The notes below the pieces were generated by a model. That model worked only from the letters and a program-made list of their open reading frames with translations, did not search any database and was not told the DNA's origin. The position numbers and the translations under genes are program-made. A stretch of DNA of 64,000 bases from Phycisphaerales bacterium. GTDB lineage: Bacteria; Planctomycetota; Phycisphaerae; Phycisphaerales; UBA1924. The stretch is taken from NCBI GenBank assembly GCA_007693785.1, contig RECY01000028.1:1-64000 (forward strand), given 5' to 3'. Every line of letters begins with the position of its first letter. Within the stretch, counting starts at the first letter, position 1. Shown one piece after another: positions 33,639 to 41,705 of this stretch.

Positions 33639-35198
33639 ATGACCCACGCCCGTGCGATTCCGATGACCACACCCAAGGCCCCCGCGACGCGTCCGCTCGC
33701 GTGGGTGCTGGGTTCGATCTTGCTGGCGCTCGCCGTTCTGACGCCCCGGGCCCACGCCCAGGCGATGCAGGACGTGGAGCCCTATGTCGCGGTGGTCACC
33801 AGCGAGCGGGTCCCGCTCCGCTCGGGTGACATGCGCCAGTTCTATCAGGTCGCCGAGTTGGAGCAGGGCAAGATGCTGCTCGTCGTCGCCGAGAGCGGCG
33901 ACTGGGCCCGCGTGCGCTACCCGTCGGGGCTCCGGGCGTACCTGGCGCAGGAGGACGGCGTCGTGGACGGGCAGACGCTGACGCTGATCCGCCCAAGCCG
34001 CCTACGCGCGGTCAACCAGGCGAACGCGGACCCGACGGCGAGCTGGAAGCCCTTGCTGGCCGAGCCCTTGCCCGTGAACACCGCGCTCCCGTTGGTGGGG
34101 CGGATCTCGAGCCGGACCAACCGGGAGTTTTACTTGGTCGAGGCCCCGGCACAGGCCGTGGGGTACGTAACGCGCTCGGCCTTGCGCCGTGCGACCGAGG
34201 CCGAGGCGTCTTCGTTCCAGGCGCAACGCATGTCGGCCGCCGATCAGGCTTCCCGCTCGACCGATCGGGACGCCGATCGGAGCGAGGAGCGCCCCGCGCA
34301 GGCCGAGCCCTCCGCCCCGGCGGAAGAGGCGTCCCCGACGCCCGAACCCGCCGCCCCCCGGGACTCGCCGCGCGAGCCCGTTCGCGCCCCGGCCCCCGAG
34401 CCCGCGACCGAGCCCGAAGACGACGAGGAGGACGACGAACTGCTCGAGCCGATGGTCCGCCCCGGGGACGAGCCCGCCCCGAGCGACGACCCCGCCCGGC
34501 GTCCGATCATGGGCGACCTCGCCCGCGAGCGCCCGGCCCCCGTCGCACGCGAGGACGAGCCCGAGGTGATCGAGCAGCGAGCCCCCGGCGCGCTCGAGCG
34601 AGCCGCCGAAACCCCCGAAGAGCCCGCCGAGCCCGCGGTGATGTCGATCAACGACCTCGAGGCGGCCTTCCAGGCGGTGCTCGCCCAGCCCGTGCTGGAG
34701 GCGGAGGTGGACGAACTCCTCACCGAGATCCGTCGCGTGCGCGCGACGATCGACGGCGACGCTGTCAACGAGCGCCTCCGGGCCGGGCTCGACCGACGCA
34801 TCGCGATGCTCGAGCTGCGCCGCGACTACCGGCGGACGCTCCGCCAGAGCGAATCCTCCGCGATCGATCTGGAAGCCTCGGAGGAGCGCCTCGCCCGCCG
34901 GATCGAGGATCTTGCCCGGACCGACGTGTACGCCGTCATCGGCACGCTGCAGGCGAGCAGCGTGTACGACGGGCAGCGCCTGCCGCTGCTGTACCGCGTC
35001 CGCTCGGTGGGCGACGGGCCCGTGCGCACGCTCGGGTACATCGCACCGACCGAGGACCTGGACCTGCTCTCGAAGCTCGGGCGCATCGTCGGCGTCGTGG
35101 GCTTCGTCGAGCGCGACACCCAGCGCAACATCCTCATGCTCCGCGCCCGACGCGTGAACGTCATCGACCCGTCCGACCTGGGCCTGCGGGACGACTGA
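33639..35198 (+). CDS. Exported SH3-domain protein with acidic/Pro linker
   Basis: 519 aa, ATG at 33639 with GAGGAG upstream (an ATG eight codons later is possible). Signal peptide ends near AHAQ (about residue 41). Residues about 48-110 look like a bacterial SH3 fold (VTSERVPLRSGD, YQVAELEQGKMLLVV, DWARVRYPSGL), and a second, weaker such region follows to about 185 (YVTRSALRR). Residues about 210-330 are a long Glu/Pro/Ala-rich low-complexity linker. The C-terminal part (about 335-519) is helical, then beta (DVYAVIGTLQAS, LPLLYRVRS, VVGFVERD). SH3 domains of this kind often bind peptidoglycan. Function unknown. Followed by a terminator. Confidence 0.75.
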   Translation: MTHARAIPMTTPKAPATRPLAWVLGSILLALAVLTPRAHAQAMQDVEPYVAVVTSERVPLRSGDMRQFYQVAELEQGKMLLVVAESGDWARVRYPSGLRAYLAQEDGVVDGQTLTLIRPSRLRAVNQANADPTASWKPLLAEPLPVNTALPLVGRISSRTNREFYLVEAPAQAVGYVTRSALRRATEAEASSFQAQRMSAADQASRSTDRDADRSEERPAQAEPSAPAEEASPTPEPAAPRDSPREPVRAPAPEPATEPEDDEEDDELLEPMVRPGDEPAPSDDPARRPIMGDLARERPAPVAREDEPEVIEQRAPGALERAAETPEEPAEPAVMSINDLEAAFQAVLAQPVLEAEVDELLTEIRRVRATIDGDAVNERLRAGLDRRIAMLELRRDYRRTLRQSESSAIDLEASEERLARRIEDLARTDVYAVIGTLQASSVYDGQRLPLLYRVRSVGDGPVRTLGYIAPTEDLDLLSKLGRIVGVVGFVERDTQRNILMLRARRVNVIDPSDLGLRDD

Positions 35199-35246
35199 TT
35201 CCGGCGCGAAGGCGATTGGGCGCAGATTCGGGGATTCCAAAAACGA

Positions 35247-35280
35247 AAGCCGCGGGCCGTCCGGCCTGCGGCTTATTTGC
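35247..35280 (+). terminator. Intrinsic terminator after SH3-domain gene
   Basis: A 12-bp stem with one G-T pair (AAGCCGCGGGCC at 35247-35258, GGCCTGCGGCTT at 35263-35274), followed by ATTTGCGTTT. Confidence 0.75.
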
Positions 35281-35400
35281 GTTTGAGCGATCCAAAAGCG
35301 GTCGGGCTCAGGCGGCGGTTACAGGCGGATGCCTCGGAACTCTCGCGGTCGATGCTCACGGCCTGGCTCATCCATAGTTAGCCGTTGCCGCGTGCCACAA

Positions 35401-35904
35401 TCACACTGAGAAAACATATGAAATAAAAATAATGATGATCGGAAGAAGGCAGAGCCCCGACACGAGCCTGCTCTGGGTGTATTCCGTTGATGCCCAGCGA
35501 GCCCATGCCCTCCATCGGCGTTGAAGCCGGGCGATTCTGGGCAGTGATCGGTTGCATTCCGGACACTTGCGTATGTCGGCGACTTCAAGAAACGGCTTCA
35601 GGTCATACTCACACTTCGGACAGATGATGTGCCCTGCAAGAATGCGATCCCGCAGTTGCCGCCCTTTGCGATCGTGCGCCCAAACCAGCCAGAAAGCCCA
35701 TGCGTAACAGGCGTATATGATTGTCGTTCGGGTCATGCTCCAGAATGGATCCTGCAAAAGATTTGCAAGCACCTTAAAGCCAGCTTGTTCGTAGCGGATG
35801 GCTAGATCAATCCCGCCAATCAGAATCGCTGCGACGAGCACGCCGTTTCTCCACGCGGCGGCTCGGTGCAGCGACTCTAGAGACATGTTCTTTCGCGTGC
35901 TCAT
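35401..35904 (-). CDS. Small membrane protein with CPxC/CPEC zinc ribbon
   Basis: 167 aa, ATG at 35904. Two hydrophobic segments near the N-terminus (VLVAAILIGGIDLAI; TIIYACYAWAFWLVW) and one at the C-terminus (LVSGLCLLPIIIIFISYVF). In between lies a cytoplasmic ribbon, CPKCEYDL followed after about 15 residues by CPEC, likely to bind zinc. It is a paralogue of the next gene upstream (35952-36425), with the same order of ribbon and the motif RRWRAWARW/RWRRWI after it. Such proteins recur in planctomycete genomes without known function. The gene is part of an AT-richer block. Confidence 0.7.
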   Translation of the reverse strand: MSTRKNMSLESLHRAAAWRNGVLVAAILIGGIDLAIRYEQAGFKVLANLLQDPFWSMTRTTIIYACYAWAFWLVWAHDRKGRQLRDRILAGHIICPKCEYDLKPFLEVADIRKCPECNRSLPRIARLQRRWRAWARWASTEYTQSRLVSGLCLLPIIIIFISYVFSV

Positions 35905-35951
35905 GTGTGATCACTCGTTTGCAGTCACACGTTCGGCTGAAAGTTTAATTT

Positions 35952-36425
35952 TTATTCCAGATCATGGATTGTGATGTGTGTTCGGGAGCTTTCTATCCAG
36001 CGCCGCCATCGGCATTCAAGCAAGGCCAGTTCGGGCAGATTCTGCCCGCATTCTGGGCATTTTCTGGTTTCGGCTTGACTCAATTGTTTGACTTTAGAGA
36101 CGTCGTAACGGCAAAACGGACACGGCAATCCGCCGTTTCGCATAGCGCTTCGGATACGGCCTCGCATAAAATTCGTATACACAAAGAGACATACAAGAGG
36201 GAGGGAGCAAATGATTGCTAATAATATAAAAATAATTAGCATTTGACGGTACATAATTAAACTAAAGTATGCCGAGAAAATATAAAAAACTAAAGTAGAT
36301 AAAGTAAAAAAAGATACTGCCGAACTAGCAGCGTATCTGGGAATAAAATGAGGAAACCGGCAAGCATCGTACTTGCCGGTGACGCGTCGACTAAATAATC
36401 GATAACAAGTAAATTTATTCACCAT
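35952..36425 (-). CDS. Small membrane protein with CPFC/CPEC zinc ribbon (paralogue)
   Basis: 157 aa, ATG at 36425. A strongly hydrophobic N-terminal half (SFFTLSTLVFYIFSAYFSL; LIIFILLAIICSLPLVCLFVY) gives two membrane spans; the C-terminal half has CPFCRYDV and, after about 20 residues, CPECGQNL. The gene is clearly AT-rich compared with the rest of the window. Its start overlaps the end of the upstream secreted-protein gene by 11 bp, so the two are translated from one message. Function unknown. The overlap with a secreted gene invites a partner or immunity-type idea, which is inference only. Confidence 0.7.
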   Translation of the reverse strand: MVNKFTCYRLFSRRVTGKYDACRFPHFIPRYAASSAVSFFTLSTLVFYIFSAYFSLIMYRQMLIIFILLAIICSLPLVCLFVYTNFMRGRIRSAMRNGGLPCPFCRYDVSKVKQLSQAETRKCPECGQNLPELALLECRWRRWIESSRTHITIHDLE

Positions 36426-37443
36426 CGATAGACAGGCCGCATTTAGATCTTAGACAAAAAAGGTAATCAGCTTTCGCATTCTGCATTTTCAGATCGTATC
36501 TGTTCTTGGCTTCATCTCGACATCTCATTTCACCGGCAATTGTACCAATTACGCCACCTATAATACAGCACTTTCCCAGAAGTGACGGTCCACCTGGGCT
36601 ACAAAACTTAACTCCTAGGCCGCATCCGGCAAGGCCACCGGCCCAAGCGGCATTTCTGCAGCTGTCGCGGTCTGCGTTGTACTCGTTGGTCGCCTTTGTC
36701 CTTGCAAGAAAGAATTCGTCGGAGCACTGCTTTCTGCACGGCGATCCGGGAAGCGATGCGTCATCTTCCGTTGAGCCACCTTGTGCTGGGGAAGCGTTCT
36801 GGCTCCCGGGAGTCATTCCTTGTTGAATCCATGGACGGGCTACGAAAGATGCTCCGTTCCAATCATACTCCGTGAGTCCACTAAAATAGAACTCGTTGGC
36901 TCGTTGTTGTGCGTGCGTATGTGCGTCAACGACGTTTGCTGTGACGGCAAATGGAGTAAGTACACGGTGTGTTGACGGTAGCCATTCATCATCGCCTGCG
37001 ATCAAAACGACATCGGTGGTCTGTACAGCAATTGTAGCTACAAAGCTGTTGTTCAAGACGACTATGCCGGATGCTGTGCCATGCTGGGCGATACTGATAT
37101 CGATTACTTCTGCATCCAACTCCCCATACCGAGGGAAGAAAAACACATCCTCATAGGGTGCGAAGGCCTCAAGCTCACTGTTAAGGAAGAATTGTCCGAC
37201 TGGCGAATCATCTGCCTCGGGCAGTGCGGGGTCGACGGTAATAAGCATCAGTTCGAAGATCCCCGGCGCGGTTTCATCGCCGAGGTAGAGCAGCCGGAGT
37301 GTGTCGTCCGGTTGCAGCCCCAGCGACTGCTCCAGAAACTCGTCAAAGCTGACGAATGGATCCGTCGCCTCCGCTTGTTTGTTCCAGGTCCCCGGGGACA
37401 GTGCGATGGCGGCACTCACGCAGCACAAAAGGCTGAGTTTCAT
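36415..37443 (-). CDS. Exported protein with Cys-rich, glycine-zipper C-terminus
   Basis: 342 aa from the ATG at 37443 (AAAAGGGA upstream); a longer in-frame start is not supported. Signal peptide about 1-25. Residues about 25-210 are acidic and beta-rich (FDEFLEQSLGLQPDDTLRLLYL, VFFFPRYGEL), with no known domain. The C-terminal 110 residues begin SPCRKQCSDEFFLARTKA, then a Gly-rich hydrophobic stretch AAWAGGLAGCGLG and CCIIGGVIGTIAG, with about ten Cys in all. Such a glycine-zipper segment can insert in or associate with membranes. AT-richer than the surrounding genome. It heads a three-gene unit with the two zinc-ribbon membrane proteins. Confidence 0.65.
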   Translation of the reverse strand: MKLSLLCCVSAAIALSPGTWNKQAEATDPFVSFDEFLEQSLGLQPDDTLRLLYLGDETAPGIFELMLITVDPALPEADDSPVGQFFLNSELEAFAPYEDVFFFPRYGELDAEVIDISIAQHGTASGIVVLNNSFVATIAVQTTDVVLIAGDDEWLPSTHRVLTPFAVTANVVDAHTHAQQRANEFYFSGLTEYDWNGASFVARPWIQQGMTPGSQNASPAQGGSTEDDASLPGSPCRKQCSDEFFLARTKATNEYNADRDSCRNAAWAGGLAGCGLGVKFCSPGGPSLLGKCCIIGGVIGTIAGEMRCRDEAKNRYDLKMQNAKADYLFCLRSKCGLSIDGE

Positions 37444-37626
37444 GGCATCCCTTTTCGATTTGTTGCTCGCCCATTCGAGCAATCGGTGCCAGATTAGCCG
37501 GGTCGGCGGTGTGGTGCAGGCAAGTTGTTGATGAAGATTTTGGTAGATCCGGAATGAATTACGCTGGGACTCTTGCATCGTAATTTATTACGGATTGAAT
37601 GGGCCGTGGGTCTTGGGCACGGGGCT

Positions 37627-38181
37627 TTACAGGCGGAGTGTCTCGGCCGGGGTGACGCCCGGGCTCGACAGCCCGGCTTCCTCCGCCACCGCGAGGAGGC
37701 CCGCGACGTCGCTCGCGTCGAAGGCGGCGGTGTCGAAGCTGTCGCCGTCGAGCACGCCCCAGCAGGAGCCGTCGGGGCGGAGCAGGGGGATGACGATCTC
37801 GGCCTGGTCCTTGGGGTCGCAGGCGACGTAGTTTTCGCCGAGCGTGCGGACGTCGTCGATGAGAACGGGGCGGGCGTCGAGGCAGCTCCGCCCGCACATG
37901 CCGTGGAGCCCGATGGGGCTGCAGGCGGGCGTATCGCGCCGTTCGAGCAGGATCATCTCGTCAGCCGGCTCGCCCTCGGGCGTGAGGGGGCGTTCGTAGA
38001 AGCCGATCCAGCTATACGGCTTGCCGGGCTCGTGGGGGATGGTGCGTGATCCGAAGGCGGACCAGACGGCGTCGACGACCGCGCGCATCCGCTCGCCACG
38101 ATCAGCCGCGGGCGGGAGGGCGCGAACGGCAGCCAGCAACGGCCCGTAGTCGCGAGCCGGTGTCACACGGTCCAGTGCCAT
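37627..38181 (-). CDS. GAF-domain protein, free-Met-sulfoxide-reductase-like
   Basis: 184 aa from the ATG at 38181. The single GAF domain has CSPIGLHGMCGRSCLD, VLIDDVRTLGENYVACDPKDQAEIVIPL and WGVLDGDSFDTAAFD. This is close to free methionine-(R)-sulfoxide reductase (fRMsr, MsrC), which reduces free Met-R-sulfoxide using three Cys. Cys87, Cys96 and Cys121 have the spacing of the three fRMsr Cys, and an extra Cys100 is present. The assignment is therefore good but not certain, as the flanking sequence differs from the canonical enzyme. It follows rpsR by 20 bp on the same strand. Confidence 0.75.
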   Translation of the reverse strand: MALDRVTPARDYGPLLAAVRALPPAADRGERMRAVVDAVWSAFGSRTIPHEPGKPYSWIGFYERPLTPEGEPADEMILLERRDTPACSPIGLHGMCGRSCLDARPVLIDDVRTLGENYVACDPKDQAEIVIPLLRPDGSCWGVLDGDSFDTAAFDASDVAGLLAVAEEAGLSSPGVTPAETLRL

Positions 38182-38201
38182 AGGGCGGGCCCCGGGGGGG
38201 A

Positions 38202-38447
38202 TCAGAGCGTGGCGCTGGTGTACGGCAGGAGGCCCATGAACCGGGCCCGCTTGATCGCCTGAGCGATCAGGCGCTGCTCGCGGGCGGTCGTGCCCAGACG
38301 CTTGCGCCCGTAGATCTTGCCGTTGGGGGTCATGGATCGGCGGAGCTCTTCGATGTTCTTCCACTCGACGAACTCGATGTTGTGCTCGCCGATCTGGACG
38401 ATCTTGGTCTTGGGCTGAGGGCCGAAACGCGTGAAAGTGCGGCTCAT
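38202..38447 (-). CDS. rpsR: 30S ribosomal protein S18
   Basis: 81 aa from the ATG at 38447. The C-terminal part has the S18 signature RRSMTPNGKIYGRKRLGTTAREQRLIAQAIKRAR in pieces, ending MGLLPYTS. S18 lies on the 30S platform next to S6. It is not in the usual rpsF-ssb-rpsR-rplI cluster; here it is paired only with the GAF gene downstream and is divergent from a DMT transporter. Confidence 0.95.
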   Translation of the reverse strand: MSRTFTRFGPQPKTKIVQIGEHNIEFVEWKNIEELRRSMTPNGKIYGRKRLGTTAREQRLIAQAIKRARFMGLLPYTSATL

Positions 38448-38662
38448 ATCCGAAAAATCTCCGTCGTGGGCTCGATCGGCCCGGCGACGTGCCGGGCGAC
38501 GGTTCCCGGGCGACGCGCGACCGGGCTCCAACGATAGGCCGACTCTGGACGAGGCGGCGAACCCCAGCCGGGGCCGGCCGCGGGGGTGGGTGTGGGGAGG
38601 GTCCGTCTCATCGTTCGCGTCGCTCGCGGTTGGCTCTTGAGTGACTCCTACGATCCCGGTTC

Positions 38663-39778
38663 ATGCGCCGCCCGCCGGACTTTTCGCCGCCGATCCCCCC
38701 GGCCGTGCCCCCCGATGGCGGGGCCGCCCCCGCGGTCACGCTCAGCGGGCTGGGCTGGGCAACGGCGACACTGGTCTGCTGGACGGTGACGCCGCTCTTG
38801 GTGAAGTACCTGACGGGCGTGTTCGACCTTTGGGCGAGCAACGGGTGGCGGTACGGGATGGCGGCGCTGATGTGGCTGCCGTTCCTGCTCTGGACGATCG
38901 CGAAGGGCAAGTTGCCGGCGGGCATCTGGCGCCGGGCGCTCTGGCCGGCGGTGTTCAGTGCGGCTGCGCAGGTCGCGTTCGTCGGGTCGTTCTACTTCAC
39001 CGGCGCCGGCATGGTCACGTTCGGGCTTCGGTTTCAGATCGTCGCGACCGCGATCGGGGCGTGCCTCTTCTTTCCCAGCGAGCGTGCGATCGTTCGGCGA
39101 CCGCTCTTTCTCATCGGCGGCGGCGCGGTCATCGCGGGGGTCATCGGCGTCGCCTCGCTCGCGACACCCGAAGCCGCCGGCGACATCACGCCGATCAGCG
39201 GCAGCACGGCGGCCTCGCCCGATCGCCACACCCTGGGCATCGTCCTCGCGATCGTCGCGGGCATCGGGTACGCCTGCTACGGGATGGCGGTCCGCAAGTG
39301 CCTCGCCGGCGTCAGCGCCCGCCTCTCGTTCAGCGTGATCAGCATCTACGTCGGGGCGGCGATGATCCTGCTCATGGTGCTCTTCGCCGACGCGCCCGTC
39401 GCCCAGCTCGCGGCGATCGACGGGACGCAGTGGTTCTATCTGATTCTCTCGGTCATCTTTGGGCTCGCGGCGGGGCACGTGATCTATTTCACCGCGATGA
39501 CCAAGCTCGGCGTTGCGCCGGCGACGGGGTTCGTGCAGTTGCAGCCGTTCACGGTCGCGGGTGCCGGCTACTTCGTGCTGGGCGAGGTGCTGAACCTGCG
39601 CCAGATCGCGTGCGGCGCGGTCGCGGTCGCGGGTGCGGGCGTGATGCTCTACACGCAGCACGCCGTCTCACGCCGCCAGCGGATCGACCGGATGCGGACG
39701 CTGGACACACTCCCGGTCAACGAGGCGGTCGCGATGGAAGAGGCGGAACTGGCGGGGGAAGAAAAGCGGGAGAGCTAA
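38663..39778 (+). CDS. EamA/DMT-family transporter
   Basis: 371 aa, ATG at 38663. About ten hydrophobic segments in two halves of the EamA type: WATATLVCWTVTPLLVKYL and GMAALMWLPFLLW early, GLAAGHVIYFTAMTKLGVAPA and VAGAGYFVLGEVLNLRQIACGA late. DMT transporters export or import small metabolites; the substrate is not predictable. A Pro/Ala-rich N-terminal tail and a charged C-terminal tail are cytoplasmic. Divergent from rpsR. Confidence 0.85.
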   Translation: MRRPPDFSPPIPPAVPPDGGAAPAVTLSGLGWATATLVCWTVTPLLVKYLTGVFDLWASNGWRYGMAALMWLPFLLWTIAKGKLPAGIWRRALWPAVFSAAAQVAFVGSFYFTGAGMVTFGLRFQIVATAIGACLFFPSERAIVRRPLFLIGGGAVIAGVIGVASLATPEAAGDITPISGSTAASPDRHTLGIVLAIVAGIGYACYGMAVRKCLAGVSARLSFSVISIYVGAAMILLMVLFADAPVAQLAAIDGTQWFYLILSVIFGLAAGHVIYFTAMTKLGVAPATGFVQLQPFTVAGAGYFVLGEVLNLRQIACGAVAVAGAGVMLYTQHAVSRRQRIDRMRTLDTLPVNEAVAMEEAELAGEEKRES

Positions 39779-39893
39779 GTTCTGATTGACGCGGCGAGCA
39801 TCGCTTCTGGAGCTGGGTGAGAAAGGCCTCGGGCCCGTCTCGACCGAAGCTTCTGACGGGCGAGAGGCCCGCGTCACGGGGGAGAGATCGGCG

Positions 39894-40868
39894 ATGGTCT
39901 GGCTTGTGCTGGTTGCGGGTCTTGCACTGGTGACGCTCGGGGCCGAGCTGCTCGTTCGCGGCGGGACGGCGCTCGCGTTTCGGCTTGGGGTGCCGCCGCT
40001 GTTTATTGGGCTGACGGTCGTTGGCTTCGGGACCTCGACGCCGGAGCTGAGCGCGAGCGTCGTCGCGACGCTTGACGGCTCGAGCGAGGTGAGCATCGGC
40101 AACGTGGTCGGGTCCAACATCTTCAACATCGCGGTGATCCTGGCGGTCGCGGCGATTGTGATGCCCATCCGCGTGCGGATCGCGGAGTTGCACCGCGAGC
40201 TGGTGGTGATGACGCTGGTGGCGCTGGTGCCGTTTGCGGCGTGGATGACCGGCGGCGTGGTGCCGGGGTGGATGGGCGGGGTGCTGCTAGGGCTGCTGGT
40301 GGTGTATCTGGGAGACGCGATCGTTCGCGCCCGGCGTGCGGGGGCGGAGGATCGGGCGCAGATGGCGGGGGAGCTGGCGCAGGCCGAGCCTGTGGTGGCG
40401 GGCGGGGCGGGGCGCTCGGTGTGGCTCTCGCTGGCGTTGATCGTGGGCGGGCTGGGCGCGTTGATCCTGGGGGGGAGCCTGTTCGTGCGTTCGGCGACGT
40501 CGATCGCCGGGGCGTGGGGCGTGCCGGAGGTGATCATCGGGCTGACGATCGTGGCGGCGGGGACGTCGCTGCCGGAGCTGGCGACGAGCGTGGTGGCCGC
40601 GCTGCGCGGGAGCTCGGACGTCGCGGTGGGCAACGTCGTGGGATCGAACATCTTCAACGTGCTGGGGATCTTGGGGATCGCGGCGTTGGTCGGCCCGCAG
40701 AGCGTGCCGCGGCAGGTGCTGGTGTTCGATGCGCCGGTGATGCTGGCGGTCAGCCTGGCGGCGTGGTGGATGCTGCGCACGGGGGAGACGCTGACGCGGC
40801 GCGAAGGGCTCGTGCTGCTGGGTGTTTTTGGGGCGTATCTGGCGACGCTGGTTGTGTTGGCGCGGTGA
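39894..40868 (+). CDS. Calcium/sodium antiporter (CaCA family)
   Basis: 324 aa from the ATG at 39894 (GGGGGAGAG upstream). Ten or eleven hydrophobic segments and two inverted alpha-repeats, GFGTSTPELSASVVATL with GNVVGSNIFN, and AAGTSLPELATSVVAAL with GNVVGSNIFN. These are the ion-binding signatures of YrbG/CaCA exchangers, which use the Na+ or H+ gradient to expel Ca2+ across the inner membrane. It follows the DMT gene by 115 bp and precedes the nucleotidyltransferase gene by 28 bp. Confidence 0.93.
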   Translation: MVWLVLVAGLALVTLGAELLVRGGTALAFRLGVPPLFIGLTVVGFGTSTPELSASVVATLDGSSEVSIGNVVGSNIFNIAVILAVAAIVMPIRVRIAELHRELVVMTLVALVPFAAWMTGGVVPGWMGGVLLGLLVVYLGDAIVRARRAGAEDRAQMAGELAQAEPVVAGGAGRSVWLSLALIVGGLGALILGGSLFVRSATSIAGAWGVPEVIIGLTIVAAGTSLPELATSVVAALRGSSDVAVGNVVGSNIFNVLGILGIAALVGPQSVPRQVLVFDAPVMLAVSLAAWWMLRTGETLTRREGLVLLGVFGAYLATLVVLAR

Positions 40869-40896
40869 GGTGAACCATCAGGCATACGCTTCCGTG

Positions 40897-41679
40897 ATGG
40901 CACATGGCTTGCGTGATGACATCGTTCGTCCATACTTGAATGCTCACCCGCACAAGGTCTTCTTTGTGACGGTGAGCGGTGCTCATCTGTATGGATTTGA
41001 ATCGCCAAATTCGGATTACGATTTACGAGGGGCACATATCACCGCGGCTCGTGCGATGCTCGGGCTGAGCCTGCCGCGGGAGACATACGAAATTCTCGAT
41101 CGGGCGAGCCCGATTGAGATGGACCTCGTGACGCACGACGTGCGGAAGTATTTTCAGATGTTGATGGGGCGGAACGGGTATGTTCTCGAGCAGATATGCA
41201 GCCCGTTGGTCGTTCATGCCGAGCCGGAGTTTGAAGAGATCAGGTCGATTGCGATGCGGTGTATCACCAGGCATCATCGGCATCATTTTCGCAGCTTCGC
41301 GTCGCATCAATGGGATGCTGTTGCCGGATCAAGCGCGGGCACGGTCAAGGGGCTGTTGTATACATATCGCCCGCTTCTGGCGGGCATTCACCTGATGCGA
41401 GAAGGGGTTGTCGAGTCGAATCTTCGCAGGCTCAACGAGGTTTTTCGCTTGGGCTATATCGATGAGCTGATTGAACGCAAGGTGTCGGGCGATGAGAAAC
41501 AGTTGATCGGAGAGATCGACATGACTTTTCATACTCGCGAGTTTGATCGGCTGAACGCGGCGTTGGATACCGCAGCAGTCGCTTCTGGTTTGCCCGAAGA
41601 CGTGGTTGTTGGCGACCAACTCGAAGATCTTTTGATTCGCCTCCGTCTCGCGACCCTGGATTCGCGATTGCAAAGGTAG
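40897..41679 (+). CDS. YcgL-type predicted nucleotidyltransferase (COG3541)
   Basis: 260 aa from the ATG at 40897; GTG codons at 40894 and 40870 are alternatives. The N-terminal motif VSGAHLYGFESPNSDYDLRG has the Gly-Ser and D-x-D of the polymerase-beta nucleotidyltransferase fold, followed by EMDLVTHDVRKYFQML with a further acidic residue. The C-terminal half is helical (KGLLYTYRPLLAGIHLM, DMTFHTREFDRLNAAL). Function of this family is unknown; members may modify tRNA or other nucleotides. The gene looks a little less GC-biased than its neighbours. Convergent with mqnE. Confidence 0.85.
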   Translation: MAHGLRDDIVRPYLNAHPHKVFFVTVSGAHLYGFESPNSDYDLRGAHITAARAMLGLSLPRETYEILDRASPIEMDLVTHDVRKYFQMLMGRNGYVLEQICSPLVVHAEPEFEEIRSIAMRCITRHHRHHFRSFASHQWDAVAGSSAGTVKGLLYTYRPLLAGIHLMREGVVESNLRRLNEVFRLGYIDELIERKVSGDEKQLIGEIDMTFHTREFDRLNAALDTAAVASGLPEDVVVGDQLEDLLIRLRLATLDSRLQR

Positions 41680-41705
41680 CCCCGGGCATATCTTTGGAGA
41701 TGCGA

